Shown here: positions 32,003-40,539 of the stretch, piece by piece
Layout of the letters: each line of letters opens with the position of its first letter
Numbering within the stretch: the first letter of the stretch is position 1
Source: CAZBDU01 sp964490725
GTDB taxonomy: Bacteria; Spirochaetota; Spirochaetia; SZUA-6; DRHE01
Assembly: GCA_964490725.1 (NCBI GenBank)
Contig: CAZBDU010000001.1
Span: 124,001-188,000 of the forward strand
DNA length: 64,000 nucleotides
Direction: 5' to 3'
The notes under the pieces: generated by a model
Seen by the model: the letters and a program-made list of their open reading frames with translations, nothing else
What the model was told of the DNA's origin: nothing
The model's database searches: none
Made by a program: the position numbers and the translations under genes

Positions 32003-32031
32003 ATTTTACGGGCGCGTCAGGTTCCTGTCAA
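32003..32031 (-). promoter_or_regulatory. proS promoter
   Basis: Minus strand consensus TTGACA (32031-32026), 17-base spacer, TAAAAT (32008-32003). The leader is about 105 bases, one of the few long ones in the window. Confidence 0.75.
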
Positions 32032-32120
32032 GGTCGCTCCCGCGGGCGCGGGCCCGCCGCGCCGGCCCCGCCGTTCGCCCCCCCTTTCGGAAGGGCCTGC
32101 GCAGGCGCCTGGAGCCGCCT

Positions 32121-32822
32121 CTAGGGGTCGGGAGGCGGAACCAGGAGGGTCTCCACCATGTAGCGAATGTCGGCCCCGGAGCCGTTCACCTCTTCCTTGG
32201 CCACCACGAACACCAGCGAGCGGGAGTCTGGGGCCAGCACGATCTGCTTGATGCGGTAGCTGCGCACCCCCTGGCGGTAGTACTCCGGAAGACCCAGGGT
32301 GAAGCTCCGCGACGGGCCGGAGCCCGACTGCACGGTGACGACGATGTGGAAGGCGGCCTTCACCGAGGAGCCGGAGCCGGCAGCGCTCTGATTCAGCCTC
32401 ACCCGGTACCGCTTGCCGGCCTGGAAGTCCCTGAACTCCAGCTCCTCCTTGGGCTGTTCCCCGTCCAGCAGGATGTACACCAGCCTGCCGGTAGCCAGGT
32501 GATCGATGCGATAGTGGCGTGTCCGAGCCACCGATCGCTCCAGGAGGATGTACAGCGCCCCCCGGCCGTCGTTTCCCGGCTGCACGGCGCGGTCGAAGGC
32601 GGCCTTCTGCGCTCCGGCGGGGACGAACTTGTTGGCCGCCACCTCCACGGTGTACAGCTCGGCGTAGGGAAAGGAGGTCTTCTCGGAGATGCCGTACTGC
32701 CCGAACATGAAATACCTCGAATCCGGGGAGAATCCGAGGTTCTGGAATACGGCGATGTCCCCGGCCAGGAGCATCACCGGGGACAGACAGAGGAGAAGAG
32801 CCAGGATGATCCTTCTGCGCAT
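32121..32822 (-). CDS. DUF2259-like secreted protein
   Basis: A 233-residue protein with a signal peptide (IILALLLCLSPVMLLAG). It is followed by IAVFQNLGFSPDSRYFMFGQYGISE, the start pattern of DUF2259 (predicted secreted protein) as found mainly in spirochaetes. The core includes RHYRIDHLATGRLVYILLDGE and APDSRSLVFVVAKEE. Function is unknown. Family assignment is from memory of the pattern and not from a search. TATACT ends 9 bases before the ATG, but no -35 hexamer fits. Confidence 0.7.
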   Translation of the reverse strand: MRRRIILALLLCLSPVMLLAGDIAVFQNLGFSPDSRYFMFGQYGISEKTSFPYAELYTVEVAANKFVPAGAQKAAFDRAVQPGNDGRGALYILLERSVARTRHYRIDHLATGRLVYILLDGEQPKEELEFRDFQAGKRYRVRLNQSAAGSGSSVKAAFHIVVTVQSGSGPSRSFTLGLPEYYRQGVRSYRIKQIVLAPDSRSLVFVVAKEEVNGSGADIRYMVETLLVPPPDP

Positions 32823-32902
32823 ACAGACCCCAGTATAGAGTATCGTACCTTTTGCCGATTTCTATAGGGTTTTTTGCCGGTGCCCCGGCCGGCCGCGGCG
32901 GT

Positions 32903-32931
32903 TTGACCAGGGGAGGCAAATGCCCTTTAAT
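32903..32931 (+). promoter_or_regulatory. Promoter of the membrane protein gene at 32938
   Basis: TTGACC, 17-base spacer, TTTAAT. The box ends 6 bases before ATG 32938. Confidence 0.55.
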
Positions 32932-32937
32932 AGCGCT

Positions 32938-33777
32938 ATGGCGCCCCGCTTCCAGCGTACCACTCTGTCCCTGGGGATGCTGCTCTGCCTGGTTCTTCTG
33001 GCCCTCTGGGCGCTGGCGACCTACGTCGTGCTCTCCCAGGGCCTGGGCCTGGGCGTCCTGGGCCGGATTTCCGGCGTGCCTGCCTGGTCGCGCGCCCTGC
33101 CCGAGCCCAGGCGCAGCGGCGTGCTGCTCTGGAGCGTTCTGGCCGCATCGGGCGGGCTTGCCCTCTTCGGGCTGCTCGCCGAGGCAGGCCTGAGGGGCCT
33201 GTACGTCAGAACGGCCTCTCCGGAGATCTTCTTCCTGGGCCTGTTCTGTCTGGCGCTGTCGCTGGAGGCCATGAAGCCGTTCAACCTGCTGCTGGAGGCC
33301 CGGGCGCAGTCGATCTACTGGATGATCAGCATCTCTCGCCTGGTTCTGTTCGGCCGCTTTGCGGCCTCCCTCTCGCTGATGGTGGCCAGCCTCTATGCGG
33401 TGGGCATGCGCTACAGCCAGTACCGGCTGATGCTGGCGGGGATCGTGATTCTGGCCCTGACCCTGGCGGGGGTGCTGCCGGTGGACGCCACGCAGTTCCA
33501 GGCCAACCTGCTGCTGCGGCTCGGGGACCCGGCGAGCTACTGGGTGATCGAGCTGACCCTGAGCGCCCTGGCCCTGGTGAATCTGGCCGTCGCCGCCTGG
33601 GCGCGTCACCTCCGCCGCTTCCTGCTGGTGGCCTTGGGGGTGCTTCTTCTGCTGGCCGGGCGGGCGGCGCTGTACGCTGGGGTGTTTCCTATTGCGTGCG
33701 CCGCGGGAGCGTTCGCCCTGGCGGCCGGGGTGCTGCTGGCCTCCCGTCACCTTGGGGTGATCTATCTGGGGATCTAG
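32938..33777 (+). CDS. Multi-spanning membrane protein, unknown
   Basis: A 279-residue protein with about seven or eight hydrophobic helices, starting with LSLGMLLCLVLLALWALATYVVLS. A conserved-looking loop near the middle reads SLEAMKPFNLLLEARAQSIYWMISISRLVLFGRF. No transporter or enzyme motif is recognised. Two starts are possible. ATG 32920 has GGGGAGG in front but lies between the -35 and -10 hexamers. ATG 32938 fits a leaderless transcript and was chosen. The pattern of helices rather than any family supports the call. Confidence 0.7.
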   Translation: MAPRFQRTTLSLGMLLCLVLLALWALATYVVLSQGLGLGVLGRISGVPAWSRALPEPRRSGVLLWSVLAASGGLALFGLLAEAGLRGLYVRTASPEIFFLGLFCLALSLEAMKPFNLLLEARAQSIYWMISISRLVLFGRFAASLSLMVASLYAVGMRYSQYRLMLAGIVILALTLAGVLPVDATQFQANLLLRLGDPASYWVIELTLSALALVNLAVAAWARHLRRFLLVALGVLLLLAGRAALYAGVFPIACAAGAFALAAGVLLASRHLGVIYLGI

Positions 33778-33840
33778 CCGCGGAGCTCCCCATCAGCCGG
33801 CGGGGTCTAAAAGAGGGTGAGGTCGGGCGGAAAGGCGGGA

Positions 33841-34470
33841 TCAGCCGTAGAGGAGCGCCGTGGCCACGAAACCGGTGCCCACAGGGATGAGCAGGTTGTC
33901 GAAATCCCCCACAGGGAGGAGCTCCAGCAGGGTGGCCGTCAGGGCGATGATGAGGGCCGCGGGCAGGCTGCCGCTGACTTTCCAGGCTCCCACCAGGACC
34001 GCCGCGAAGCAGGCCAGGGTGCCGGCCAGGGTCTTGCCCCCGGAGCAGGGCAGCTTCAGGCGGCCCACCAGGCGGCCCACCAGGCTGGCGAAGCCGTCGC
34101 CGAAGGCCAGGGCGTAGATGGCAATGGCGGCCGCCGTGGAGGGATAGAGCAGCAGGGCCAGCATGGCACCCAGCCCCAGAGTGACCGGCCCCACCACGAA
34201 GCGGCCCCGGTCCCGTTCCCGGGAGGCGATCACGGTGAGATCGGAGATGAGGTACACCCGCAGACCGTCCAGGCGCAGCTTCTCGGCGAGCAGATAGAAG
34301 AGGGTACCGGCTCCCAGCAGCGCCATAGTGGCCTCAAGGTCCAACGAGGCCAGCAGTGGAACGAAAGCGATTAGCAGGTGGAGCGCTTTGCGCACCACCT
34401 CCCCGTGAAGCTGTTCGGAAAAGCTGCGTTGGGAGGACTGCGGCCTGACGATCGATGCGGCTCGTTCCAT
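33841..34470 (-). CDS. CTP-dependent lipid kinase-like membrane protein (DGK1/VTE5/SEC59 type)
   Basis: A 209-residue protein with about six helices. The family signature of dolichol/phytol/diacylglycerol kinases and related cytidylyltransferases is visible: EVVRKALHLLIAFVPLL near the start, FGDGFASLVGRLVGR (about 119-133), GGKTLAGTLACFA (about 139-151) and LLELLPVGDFDNLLIPVGTG at the end. These enzymes use CTP to phosphorylate a lipid alcohol. The substrate is unknown; phytol or polyprenol recycling would suit the neighbouring lgt only loosely. The start at 34470 has AGGGA 7 bases upstream. Confidence 0.8.
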   Translation of the reverse strand: MERAASIVRPQSSQRSFSEQLHGEVVRKALHLLIAFVPLLASLDLEATMALLGAGTLFYLLAEKLRLDGLRVYLISDLTVIASRERDRGRFVVGPVTLGLGAMLALLLYPSTAAAIAIYALAFGDGFASLVGRLVGRLKLPCSGGKTLAGTLACFAAVLVGAWKVSGSLPAALIIALTATLLELLPVGDFDNLLIPVGTGFVATALLYG

Positions 34471-34532
34471 GGGTATTCCCTGGCGTTGAAGCAAGAATCC
34501 TGCCATTCACGAGATACGATCGGCAGAAATTA

Positions 34533-34546
34533 ACTTCACATGAAGT
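34533..34546. promoter_or_regulatory. Short inverted repeat upstream of the lipid kinase gene
   Basis: ACTTCA-CA-TGAAGT, an AT-rich 6-2-6 inverted repeat, 63 bases ahead of ATG 34470 in the gap after lgt. It could be an operator; nothing else in the gap (34471-34638) is recognised. Confidence 0.3.
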
Positions 34547-34638
34547 AAAGAATTACCGAGCGGGTTTGCAGCCAGCTCCTGCCGCGGCGCGGCCCCTGTC
34601 TACTATTGTGCACGAAGTGTTCAAAAAAATGGAGGGGT

Positions 34639-35649
34639 TCAGCGCAGCTTCTTGCGCAGCTTTCGGCCCGACGGTCTGGGCGTCTCCTGCTGCTGGCGGC
34701 GCCTGGCCGCCACGCGGGAGAACACCAGCAGACACACGACTCCACCCACGAACATCAGCGAGGAGAGGATCTGGCCGGTGGTAAAGTTGAACGGGCTGAA
34801 CTGCCCCGGGTTGTCCAGCTTCACCAGCTGAATCGGGTAGCCCATGTAGCTGTCGGGCTGGCGTACGTACTCGATGAGAAAACGGAACACCCCGTAGCCG
34901 ATGATGTAGACGGACAGCTGCTGTCCCCGAAAAGCCCGGCGGGGGCGGAAGATCAGCCAGAGGATGGCCCACAGGAGCACTCCTTCGCAGAAAGCCTCGT
35001 AGAGCTGGGAGGGATGGCGCGGCAGGTTCACGGTCTGCTGCCCCGCGACGCTGAGCCCGGCCCGCTCCGCGAAGGCCCGCACCCAGGGCTCGTCGGTGGA
35101 GAACTGAGGCGCCTGAGGGAAGATCATGCCCCAGGGCAGGGTGGTGATCCTGCCCCAAAGCTCGCCGTTGATGAAATTGCCCAGGCGGCCGAAGGTGTAG
35201 CCCAGGCTGGCGCCGGTGACCAGCATGTCTCCCCAGCTCAGGATGTCCAGCTTGCGCACCTTCAGATAGATGATGCAGGCTACCACGGTTCCCAGAAGCC
35301 CGCCGTGGTAGGACATGCCGGCCAGGCCGGTGAGCCTCACCCTGCCCCCCGACAGAGAGAAGGGCAGGATGATCTGCAGGGGGTGCCTGAGGTAGTAGCC
35401 CGAGGGGTCGTAGATCGTCACCGCAAACAGCCTGGCCCCTACCAGCAGCCCCACGATGCCCCAGAAGAAGAGGTTCAGCACCTCGTCGCGGCCCACCTCC
35501 AGCTTCCTCTCCTTCACCTGCACCTTGACCAGGACATAGGCCACGGCGAAGGCCACCAGGTACATCATGCCGTACCAGCGCAGCGGCAGACCCGGTACGA
35601 TCTCCGGACGCAGCCAGGTAGGGTAGCGAAGGAATGCCAGTGGAGCCAT
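34639..35649 (-). CDS. lgt: Prolipoprotein diacylglyceryl transferase
   Basis: A 336-residue, roughly seven-helix enzyme that transfers diacylglycerol from phosphatidylglycerol to the lipobox cysteine. The signature is GYTFGRLGNFINGELWGR (about 152-169), with the essential Arg and Asn. LRWYGMMYLVAF near the start and PRHPSQLYEAFCEGVLLW (about 212-229) are also typical, as is FLIEYVRQPD. The Arg/Lys-rich tail is cytosolic. ATG 35649 gives a 10-base gap from the FapA stop; a TTG further upstream has no usable ribosome site. It works with lspA (20944-21456). Confidence 0.95.
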   Translation of the reverse strand: MAPLAFLRYPTWLRPEIVPGLPLRWYGMMYLVAFAVAYVLVKVQVKERKLEVGRDEVLNLFFWGIVGLLVGARLFAVTIYDPSGYYLRHPLQIILPFSLSGGRVRLTGLAGMSYHGGLLGTVVACIIYLKVRKLDILSWGDMLVTGASLGYTFGRLGNFINGELWGRITTLPWGMIFPQAPQFSTDEPWVRAFAERAGLSVAGQQTVNLPRHPSQLYEAFCEGVLLWAILWLIFRPRRAFRGQQLSVYIIGYGVFRFLIEYVRQPDSYMGYPIQLVKLDNPGQFSPFNFTTGQILSSLMFVGGVVCLLVFSRVAARRRQQQETPRPSGRKLRKKLR

Positions 35650-35659
35650 CGCCGCCAGC

Positions 35660-38602
35660 TTATCCGGAAAGCGGCTTTTCTTCAATCCTGCCGCTTCCTG
35701 GATTGAAGGTGAAGCGGACCTTCCTCTTCGGCTGCTGCAGGCGGTATTCGCGGTTGTGGCTGCGCAGCACCACTCCGGGGTAGGCGGTTCCCCGGACCAC
35801 GACCTCCGAGGGGAAGTGCGTCTCGAAGCGTTCGCGGAGCACGAACACCCGCTGCGTGCGCTTCTCCAGAGCCTTCATGACCCTCAGCTTCTCACCGCGG
35901 AGCTTCTCCAGGGCGGCGCGGTCCGGGTGGGGCGCGCGTTCCACGCGCTTCATCGCCATGGTGAGCTCCCGATTCTGCCGTTTCAGCTCTTCGATGGCCC
36001 TCTCCTCCAGCTCGATGCGGTCGGCCACCAGGTAGTCCTGGCCGAAGGAGATCTCCGTGGGGGCGCCCCGCTCGGAGCCCACGTTGGCCGCCGACAGCCC
36101 GTTGCGGGCCCGCACCCTGCCGCCCACCAGATGGCCGCGGTCGGATTCCAGCCTGATCGCCCCGTTGCTCTTGAGGGTGCAGCGCAGGCAGGAGTTCCGC
36201 AGGGTGATGTCCCCCACCGCCAGCAGCGCCGCCTGCTCGGCAAAATAGGCTCGGATTTCCCGTTTTGCCCGCAGCACGGCCCGGCCCTCCCCCACCACCC
36301 CCTTCTGCACCACGATGGACCCTCCGGCCGACAGCAGCGCGCCCTGCACCCCCTCCTCCACGATGATGTTTTCCTGGCAGAGCACGGAGAAGCCGCTGCG
36401 CACCGTGCCCCGAACGCGCACCGAGCCGGAGAAGCGCACGTTGCCGCTGGCAAGACCCACGTCTCCGTCCACCGTGTGGACGTTGAGCACCTCCAGGAGG
36501 GTGCCGTCGTACACCATCTCGCCGGTGCCCAGGGCGTGGAAGGCGATCGACCCGTCGGGCTGCTGGCGGCGCTGGACGTTCCGGCCGGCCTGGATCTCGG
36601 GCTGGGTTCCCGGGCGCCCCTGCAGCAGCCTCCCGGTCACGTCCCAGCCGTCGGCGGCGCCCCCGGGCGCCGGCACGGTGGCCAGCAGCTCTCCGGCCTT
36701 CACCGTGGTCATCCTGTCCTGCTTCTTGAAGTTGGCCCGCCCGGAGGCATCCACGCTCACCGCCGCCCCGCTGGCCCGCTTCGCGCTGAACACCGGTTCG
36801 GAGCTTCTACCGTGCCGGGGCGCCTGGCCCTGGGCGATGAGCAGGTCCACCACCTTCCGTCCCGCCCTGGCCGCCACCAGGGCATGCTCCACCCGCTCCT
36901 GGATGATTCCCTTCACCACGCCGGCCTTCTGGATGGCCGCCTGCACCTCCTGGGCCGACAGCTCGCGCCCGCTTCCTTCCGGCGGCAGCAGGGTAAGGGT
37001 GGCCTGCATCCGATCCGGGGAGAGGCGGACCTGGATCTCCGGCTCCTGGTGCGGGCGGGCCCGCAGCAGCACCGCCTCGCCCCTGGAGCCTTTCTCCAGC
37101 ACTCCGGCGCAGAGGGTGACCACCTCGCCGCGAATGAGCTGCAGGTTCTCGTACAGCACCGGCGTGCTGTCCCGTCCCTTGCCGCCAGGCAGCACGGCGC
37201 CGTGGACGTCCATCCCCGCCCTGCCGGTGGTGGCCTTCGTGACCACCGCGACCGCGCTCCGGGCCTCCACCAGGGCGATGTCCTCGATCTGGTCCAGAGG
37301 AAACTCGGCCAGGGAGGAAAGCTCACCCACGCGCTGCGGGTGCTCCAGGAACTGCCGCTTCAGGGCCGCGGCCTTCGCCGCCGGGAGGAACTCCGCCTTC
37401 CACTCCAGGCTGCCGTCCTGCCCCTCCTCCGGTGCCCGCCCCTCGGCCAGCAGATAGTCCTCCAGCCGCTCGCTGTCCCCCCGGTGGAAGGCCAGAAGGT
37501 CCTCCCGCACCCGGGTGGCATCCATGCCCCCGAGCCGCTGCCCGCGGATCGCCTCTCCCACCTCCTTCAGCAGCAGCGGCCTGCCGGCGCCTCTCCCCTT
37601 CACCAGCGTGAGGGTGGCCCGCAGGCGGTCCCGGCTGATTCGGATCTCGATGGAGGCGTCCTGCGGGCGGCCCAGGGGCACGGCCGCTAGCGCTCTGCCC
37701 TCGCGCACGGATTCCTCGAGCAGCCGGTTGAGGCCCTCCGGGTCCAGCAGGGCGTCGGGCTGGAACCCCGCCTCGATGCAGCCCCTGAGGATCTCTTGGG
37801 CCGGGGGCAGCGCAGCACTGGGAGTGCCGGGCTTGAAGTCCAGCAGGCACTCGCGCCGGTCGGAGGAGGGACCCACGGAGAACTCGTGCCGGGAGTAGGG
37901 CACCAGCTCCACCCAGTTCTTCCCGTAGCGGTAGAAGCCGGCGCTGCGGGCGCGGATCTCCCCGCCCAGGTCCGTGAGCTCCTCACCCAGGCACACTCCC
38001 GCCCCGTCCTCCCCCGAGGGCGCCGGGATTTGCCGCCCGTAGACGTCTCTCCCGGGCCGGCCGCCCCTGGCGGGCACGATCGTCCCGATCAACTGCCCCT
38101 CGGCGGCGTACCCCCGTCCCAGCTCCACCGGCTCCACCTCCGCCGGCCGGCGAACCTCCCTCTTCCTGAGGCGCACCTCCTTCCGCTCCTGGGCCGCCAG
38201 GAAAGGGAGCCTGCGCTTGCGCGGCACCGTCCGCTCCACCCGCACGGTTTCCGTGGTGCGCTGGAACACCCTTGGCGGGCGGCCCCTGTCCAGGGCCTGC
38301 TCCGAAGCGGCCGCCAACTCCGGCGGCGTGGCGGCCGGCTGCATGGTCAGGCGTGGCGGGGAGGAAGGCTCCGCAGGGATGCCCGTGGCCACGGTGACGG
38401 CCGCCCCCCCGGCGGCAAAGAGCTTCTCGATGCCCCGCGGGTCCACCTCCCCGCGTATCCCCCGGGAGGCAAGGAAAGCCCGCACTCCCTCCGGGGTCCA
38501 CTCGGGTCCCTGCCCGGCGGAGGCCAGCGCCAGGCGCGCTTCCAGCCCCTGCTGGTCCACCTCGAGACGTAACTTTCCTTTCAAAGCGCTTGTTCTCGCC
38601 AT
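35660..38602 (-). CDS. FapA/DUF342-family protein, oversized with repeated modules
   Basis: A 980-residue protein, longer than the usual 450-700. A Pro/Arg-rich N-terminal stretch (about 1-130) is followed by duplicated FapA N-terminal domains (ASIEIRISRDRLRATLTLVK near 325; PEIQVRLSPDRMQATLTLLP near 530). The beta-helix body contains three related segments beginning GTIVPARGGRPGRDVYGR, AVVTKATTGRAGMDVHGA and ATVPAPGGAADGWDVTGR. The right-handed beta-helix continues with stacks such as GGSIVVQKGVVGEGRAVLRAKRE. A coiled coil (about 855-925) lies before the end. Relatives are implicated in flagellar assembly or polar organisation, and the FlhG-like ATPase is the next gene upstream. Confidence 0.85.
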   Translation of the reverse strand: MARTSALKGKLRLEVDQQGLEARLALASAGQGPEWTPEGVRAFLASRGIRGEVDPRGIEKLFAAGGAAVTVATGIPAEPSSPPRLTMQPAATPPELAAASEQALDRGRPPRVFQRTTETVRVERTVPRKRRLPFLAAQERKEVRLRKREVRRPAEVEPVELGRGYAAEGQLIGTIVPARGGRPGRDVYGRQIPAPSGEDGAGVCLGEELTDLGGEIRARSAGFYRYGKNWVELVPYSRHEFSVGPSSDRRECLLDFKPGTPSAALPPAQEILRGCIEAGFQPDALLDPEGLNRLLEESVREGRALAAVPLGRPQDASIEIRISRDRLRATLTLVKGRGAGRPLLLKEVGEAIRGQRLGGMDATRVREDLLAFHRGDSERLEDYLLAEGRAPEEGQDGSLEWKAEFLPAAKAAALKRQFLEHPQRVGELSSLAEFPLDQIEDIALVEARSAVAVVTKATTGRAGMDVHGAVLPGGKGRDSTPVLYENLQLIRGEVVTLCAGVLEKGSRGEAVLLRARPHQEPEIQVRLSPDRMQATLTLLPPEGSGRELSAQEVQAAIQKAGVVKGIIQERVEHALVAARAGRKVVDLLIAQGQAPRHGRSSEPVFSAKRASGAAVSVDASGRANFKKQDRMTTVKAGELLATVPAPGGAADGWDVTGRLLQGRPGTQPEIQAGRNVQRRQQPDGSIAFHALGTGEMVYDGTLLEVLNVHTVDGDVGLASGNVRFSGSVRVRGTVRSGFSVLCQENIIVEEGVQGALLSAGGSIVVQKGVVGEGRAVLRAKREIRAYFAEQAALLAVGDITLRNSCLRCTLKSNGAIRLESDRGHLVGGRVRARNGLSAANVGSERGAPTEISFGQDYLVADRIELEERAIEELKRQNRELTMAMKRVERAPHPDRAALEKLRGEKLRVMKALEKRTQRVFVLRERFETHFPSEVVVRGTAYPGVVLRSHNREYRLQQPKRKVRFTFNPGSGRIEEKPLSG

Positions 38603-38651
38603 GTCGTCAGCGTCAGCACGGCCGGCGTGAGGAACAAGCCGGCCAGCGCTC

Positions 38652-38681
38652 ATGGTACATAAGGCGATCACGGTCTGGCAA
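38652..38681 (-). promoter_or_regulatory. Promoter of the FapA gene
   Basis: Minus strand TTGCCA (38681-38676), 18-base spacer, TACCAT (38657-38652). It overlaps upstream in-frame ATGs, which supports the start at 38602. Confidence 0.5.
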
Positions 38682-38732
38682 GCGCCGCTCGCCTTCTTCG
38701 GCCCGGGAGCTCCTGGCAGGCAAGCGGCGGTC

Positions 38733-39872
38733 CTACGGCTCGTAGCCCTCTCTCACGGCCCGGGCCAGCTTGGTCTTGAGCAGCTGGTTCTCCCGCTTGA
38801 GCTGGGTGATGTCGAATTGCTGGGTCTTGATCGTCTCCACCAGGTCACCCACGCTCAGCGCTCCGGCGTGCAGCAGCTCCTCGATGTAGCCGATCTTGAA
38901 CTGAAAGTCGCTCTCCGCCTCCAGCTCCGCGGTGGCGTAGGAGGCGTCCAGATCGATCTCGAAGCGCTCCGGGGTCTCCAGGGCGGCCTGCATCAGCTTG
39001 TCCGCCAGGCGGTAGATGGCCTGGGAAAGCACCGAGCCGGGCTTGTAGAGGATGATGGGCAGGCGCGAGCCCAGGGCGATGTCCTGGAGGTCGTCCCGGT
39101 AGATCACGCCCAGATGCTCCAGGTCGAAACCCAGATACTCCTGGCAGGAGCGCCGCAGCTTCTGCGCCTTCTGGTCGTCCGCGGGATCCTCCACCATGTT
39201 GAGCACGAAGCGCGGCCGGAAGCCGGCGATGCGCTCCTGAAACGCCCGGTGGCCCTCCGGATCCTCCCGCGCCACCCGCGCCAGGATCTGGGGGATGTAG
39301 ACCCGCTGCAGCGAGCCCTCCCCGGTGCGCAGCTCCTCCAGCACCTGGTGGGCGGGGGACTTCTTCAGGAACGCGGAGTGCATGATGCGGAAGACCGCGT
39401 TCTTGAGGAACAGGTAGGTGTTCAGGATCGAGGTCAGCGCCGGCGTGATCACCACCATTCCGCTGCCGGAGGCCAGGAAGAAGTCGATCACGTTGGCGTG
39501 GCTGCCCGCCCCCAGGTCCATGATCAGGAAATCCGCCTCCAGGCCCAGCAGGTGTTTCAGCAGGGACTTCTTCTGGTAGGGCTTCAGGTTGGCCACTTCG
39601 GGGATCTCCGCGTCCCCCGGAACGAACAGCAGCCCCTCGTGCTCGGTCTCCTGGACGATGTCGGGGAAGCGGACCTTGCGGCTGTTGAGGAAGGTGCCGA
39701 TCCCGCGCTCGATGGAGCGGTAGCCCAGAAAGGTGTGCAGGTTGGAGGCGCCGAGGTCCAGATCGGCCAGAATCACCCGCTTGCCCGCCTGGACGAGGGC
39801 GATGGCGAGGTTGGCGGCGATGAGCGATTTGCCGACACCTCCTTTTCCGCTCCCGACGGGAAGGACCAGCAC
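38733..39872 (-). CDS. MinD/ParA-type ATPase (FlhG-like)
   Basis: A 379-residue P-loop ATPase. The deviant Walker A is GSGKGGVGKSLIAANLA (about 7-23), Walker A' is ILADLDLGASNLHTFLG (about 34-50), and Walker B includes FLIMDLGAGSH (about 115-125). These place it with MinD, FlhG and ParA proteins that switch between membrane-bound dimer and monomer. After the core comes a C-terminal coil (about 340-375; FDITQLKRENQLLKTKLARA). The start GTG directly follows the TGA of the upstream membrane protein (TGAGTG). Neighbouring FapA suggests a role in placing or numbering flagella. Confidence 0.82.
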   Translation of the reverse strand: MLVLPVGSGKGGVGKSLIAANLAIALVQAGKRVILADLDLGASNLHTFLGYRSIERGIGTFLNSRKVRFPDIVQETEHEGLLFVPGDAEIPEVANLKPYQKKSLLKHLLGLEADFLIMDLGAGSHANVIDFFLASGSGMVVITPALTSILNTYLFLKNAVFRIMHSAFLKKSPAHQVLEELRTGEGSLQRVYIPQILARVAREDPEGHRAFQERIAGFRPRFVLNMVEDPADDQKAQKLRRSCQEYLGFDLEHLGVIYRDDLQDIALGSRLPIILYKPGSVLSQAIYRLADKLMQAALETPERFEIDLDASYATAELEAESDFQFKIGYIEELLHAGALSVGDLVETIKTQQFDITQLKRENQLLKTKLARAVREGYEP

Positions 39873-40352
39873 TCAGCGCTCCTCGGATTGGTTCGTGATG
39901 TCGGCCTCCCGGTGCTCCGGGAGGCGCTCGGATTCCCGCTCGCCCCCGCACGGTTCGGCGCCTCTGTATGATAGCAGAAAGAAGAGGAATATCAAATCGA
40001 CGAAGGTGACGGCCAGCAGCGCCGCCGCCGCCGGCAGCCCCCGGAAGGCCCTCTCGCCCAGGGCGCCGAAAGGCTCGGAGACCAGGAGGATCACCTCCAC
40101 GAAGACCCCGATTCCCTTCCCCAGCCGCGCCAGGTTGAGCAGCGCGGCGTTGCGCCGTGGGTCCACGAACAGGAAGAACAGCGCCGCCGGCATGAGCAGC
40201 TGGCCCGCCGCCGCCGCCAGCAGCCACAGCGGCAGGCGCGGGCTGGCCGCCAGGAGCGCCTCCGTCTGGACGGCCGCGAGCAGGAACAGCGCCACGAAGC
40301 GCACCAGCTCCCAGGCGGAATTGAACAGAAAGACGATTCTTCGTATGCTCAT
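39873..40352 (-). CDS. Membrane protein, unknown, first gene of the FlhG-like operon
   Basis: A 159-residue protein with about four hydrophobic helices (AWELVRFVALFLLAAVQ, LWLLAAAAGQLLMPAALFFLF, IGVFVEVILLVS, AAALLAVTFVDLIFLFFLLSY) and an acidic, hydrophilic tail. No family is recognised. The ATG at 40352 lies about 10 bases behind a -10 box without a ribosome site. The gene abuts the ATPase gene, so membrane tethering of that ATPase is a fair guess. Confidence 0.68.
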   Translation of the reverse strand: MSIRRIVFLFNSAWELVRFVALFLLAAVQTEALLAASPRLPLWLLAAAAGQLLMPAALFFLFVDPRRNAALLNLARLGKGIGVFVEVILLVSEPFGALGERAFRGLPAAAALLAVTFVDLIFLFFLLSYRGAEPCGGERESERLPEHREADITNQSEER

Positions 40353-40362
40353 GGACAACCGG

Positions 40363-40391
40363 AGTGTAGCTCTGCCCCGGGGAGGGGTCAA
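40363..40391 (-). promoter_or_regulatory. Promoter of the membrane protein-ATPase operon
   Basis: Minus strand TTGACC (40391-40386), 17-base spacer, TACACT (40368-40363). Confidence 0.6.
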
Positions 40392-40440
40392 GTCGGAGCC
40401 GGGCAGCCGGCGGGCTCCCGGCGCTTCCGGCGAGGGGTCG

Positions 40441-40470
40441 TTGACAAGGCCCGGAGGAACCCAGAATAAT
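40441..40470 (+). promoter_or_regulatory. Promoter of the ctp operon
   Basis: TTGACA, 18-base spacer, AATAAT. The leader is about 63 bases. Confidence 0.6.
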
Positions 40471-40504
40471 CAACGATTGTCAGCATCGGTTTGCTGAAAA
40501 AGGG

Positions 40505-40523
40505 TGCCGGCCGGAAGCCGGCA
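40505..40523 (+). promoter_or_regulatory. Stem-loop in the ctp leader
   Basis: Perfect 7-base arms TGCCGGC and GCCGGCA with loop CGGAA, just upstream of a GGACGGAG ribosome site. It may affect access to the site; there is no T run. Confidence 0.35.
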
Positions 40524-40539
40524 GGACGGAGTGACATAG

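Noticed and set aside
32017..33750. 577-residue minus-strand frame opposite a membrane protein
   Set aside because: Gln/Arg-rich shadow; hydrophobic helices and a promoter support the plus strand.
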